Below are positions 7,914 to 8,082 of a DNA stretch of 8,082 bases, one piece after another. A program made the translations under genes and the position numbers. The stretch is from Planctomycetota bacterium (lineage in GTDB: Bacteria; Planctomycetota; Phycisphaerae; WQYP01), in contig JAJZNY010000431.1 in assembly GCA_021852245.1 (NCBI GenBank), positions 1 through 8,082 on the forward strand. Direction: 5' to 3'. Position 1 is the stretch's first letter. Each line of letters opens with the position of its first letter. The notes under the pieces were generated by a model that was not told the origin of the DNA, ran no database searches, and was given only the letters and a program-made list of their open reading frames with translations.

Positions 7914-7926
7914 ACGGATGATCCGT
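7914..7926. promoter_or_regulatory. 13-bp palindrome just ahead of the small ORF start
   Basis: ACGGAT-G-ATCCGT is a perfect inverted repeat with 6-bp arms around one base, ending 3 bases before the ATG codon at 7909-7911 (minus strand). The single-base spacer is too tight for a good RNA hairpin, so if functional it is more likely a dimeric protein-binding site. A chance occurrence is quite possible. Confidence 0.25.
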
Positions 7927-8022
7927 TGACGTGGAAATGAGCTCGTATCGTGGCTTGCTGCGGTTCAGGAGCCGTTGGTATTGCCTTGGCGAAAGTTTAC
8001 ATCTATACTAAAGCGAAATTAG

Positions 8023-8037
8023 TTGCGATTGCGCAAT
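8023..8037. promoter_or_regulatory. Overlapping palindromes in the AT-rich upstream region
   Basis: TTGCG-ATTG-CGCAA (8023-8036) overlaps the perfect 10-bp palindrome ATTGCGCAAT (8028-8037). Both lie within AT-rich flanks about 300 bases upstream of the GGDEF/EAL start. The arrangement resembles an operator, but no known regulator site is recognised. Confidence 0.25.
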
Positions 8038-8082
8038 TATTCTTCTTAAGGGTACTTTAGTGGGTCGAAGCAGGGCCGTAGT

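Larger units (their letters stand above)
7912..8082. other. AT-rich upstream region with no recognisable gene
   Basis: Together with 7730-7911 this makes about 350 bases without a recognisable gene. I see no ORF of useful length on the + strand. On the minus strand, the frame of the small candidate ORF is also open from the right edge to the TAG at 8008-8010 (24 codons), too short to judge as the end of a neighbouring gene. The stretch from about 7990 to 8065 is clearly AT-richer than the window as a whole and is a plausible promoter area for the leftward unit. TATAGA (minus strand, 8002-8007) is a possible -10 element, but no good -35 sits 16-18 bases from it. Confidence 0.4.

Noticed and set aside
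1..8082. Mobile elements, CRISPR, tRNA or a defence system
   Set aside because: No transposase or integrase motifs, long direct repeats, spaced repeat array, tRNA-like cloverleaf or nuclease/helicase pairs were seen. The gene content is housekeeping plus a signalling gene.

Overview
The window looks like ordinary chromosomal DNA from a GC-rich bacterium, probably Gram-negative. The evidence for Gram-negative is an inner-membrane c-di-GMP protein whose large loop should face a periplasm. The lineage cannot be fixed from sequence alone. The MetH is the cobalamin-dependent type, and its C-terminus ends soon after the HPD motif, a short form that I recall from cyanobacteria, actinobacteria and PVC-group bacteria. 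A PVC-type bacterium is therefore a weak guess, no more.

Layout: positions 3-716 (+) hold the 3' part of an RsuA/RluB-type rRNA pseudouridine synthase whose S4 domain and start lie left of the window. Its stop codon overlaps the start of metH (713-4276, +) by 4 bases (ATGA), so the two are co-transcribed and probably translationally coupled. metH encodes a full four-module B12-dependent methionine synthase. A 57-base gap with at most a weak hairpin separates it from a convergent gene (4334-7729, -). That gene encodes a large membrane-bound sensor with two membrane segments around a ~280-residue loop, then GAF, PAS, GGDEF and EAL domains. All the diguanylate cyclase and phosphodiesterase signature residues I checked are present, as is a GGDEF inhibitory site.

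Right of that gene (7730-8082) there is no recognisable gene. It does hold a small minus-strand reading frame (7726-7911) whose stop overlaps the GGDEF/EAL start by 4 bases, plus two short palindromes upstream. This leader is AT-richer than the rest of the window and is the least explained part.

Functionally there are two units: a rightward RNA-modification plus methionine/one-carbon operon, and a leftward c-di-GMP signalling unit. Nothing suggests that the two work together. I found no tRNA, rRNA, insertion sequence, phage gene, CRISPR array or defence system, and no clear sign of an undescribed multi-gene system.
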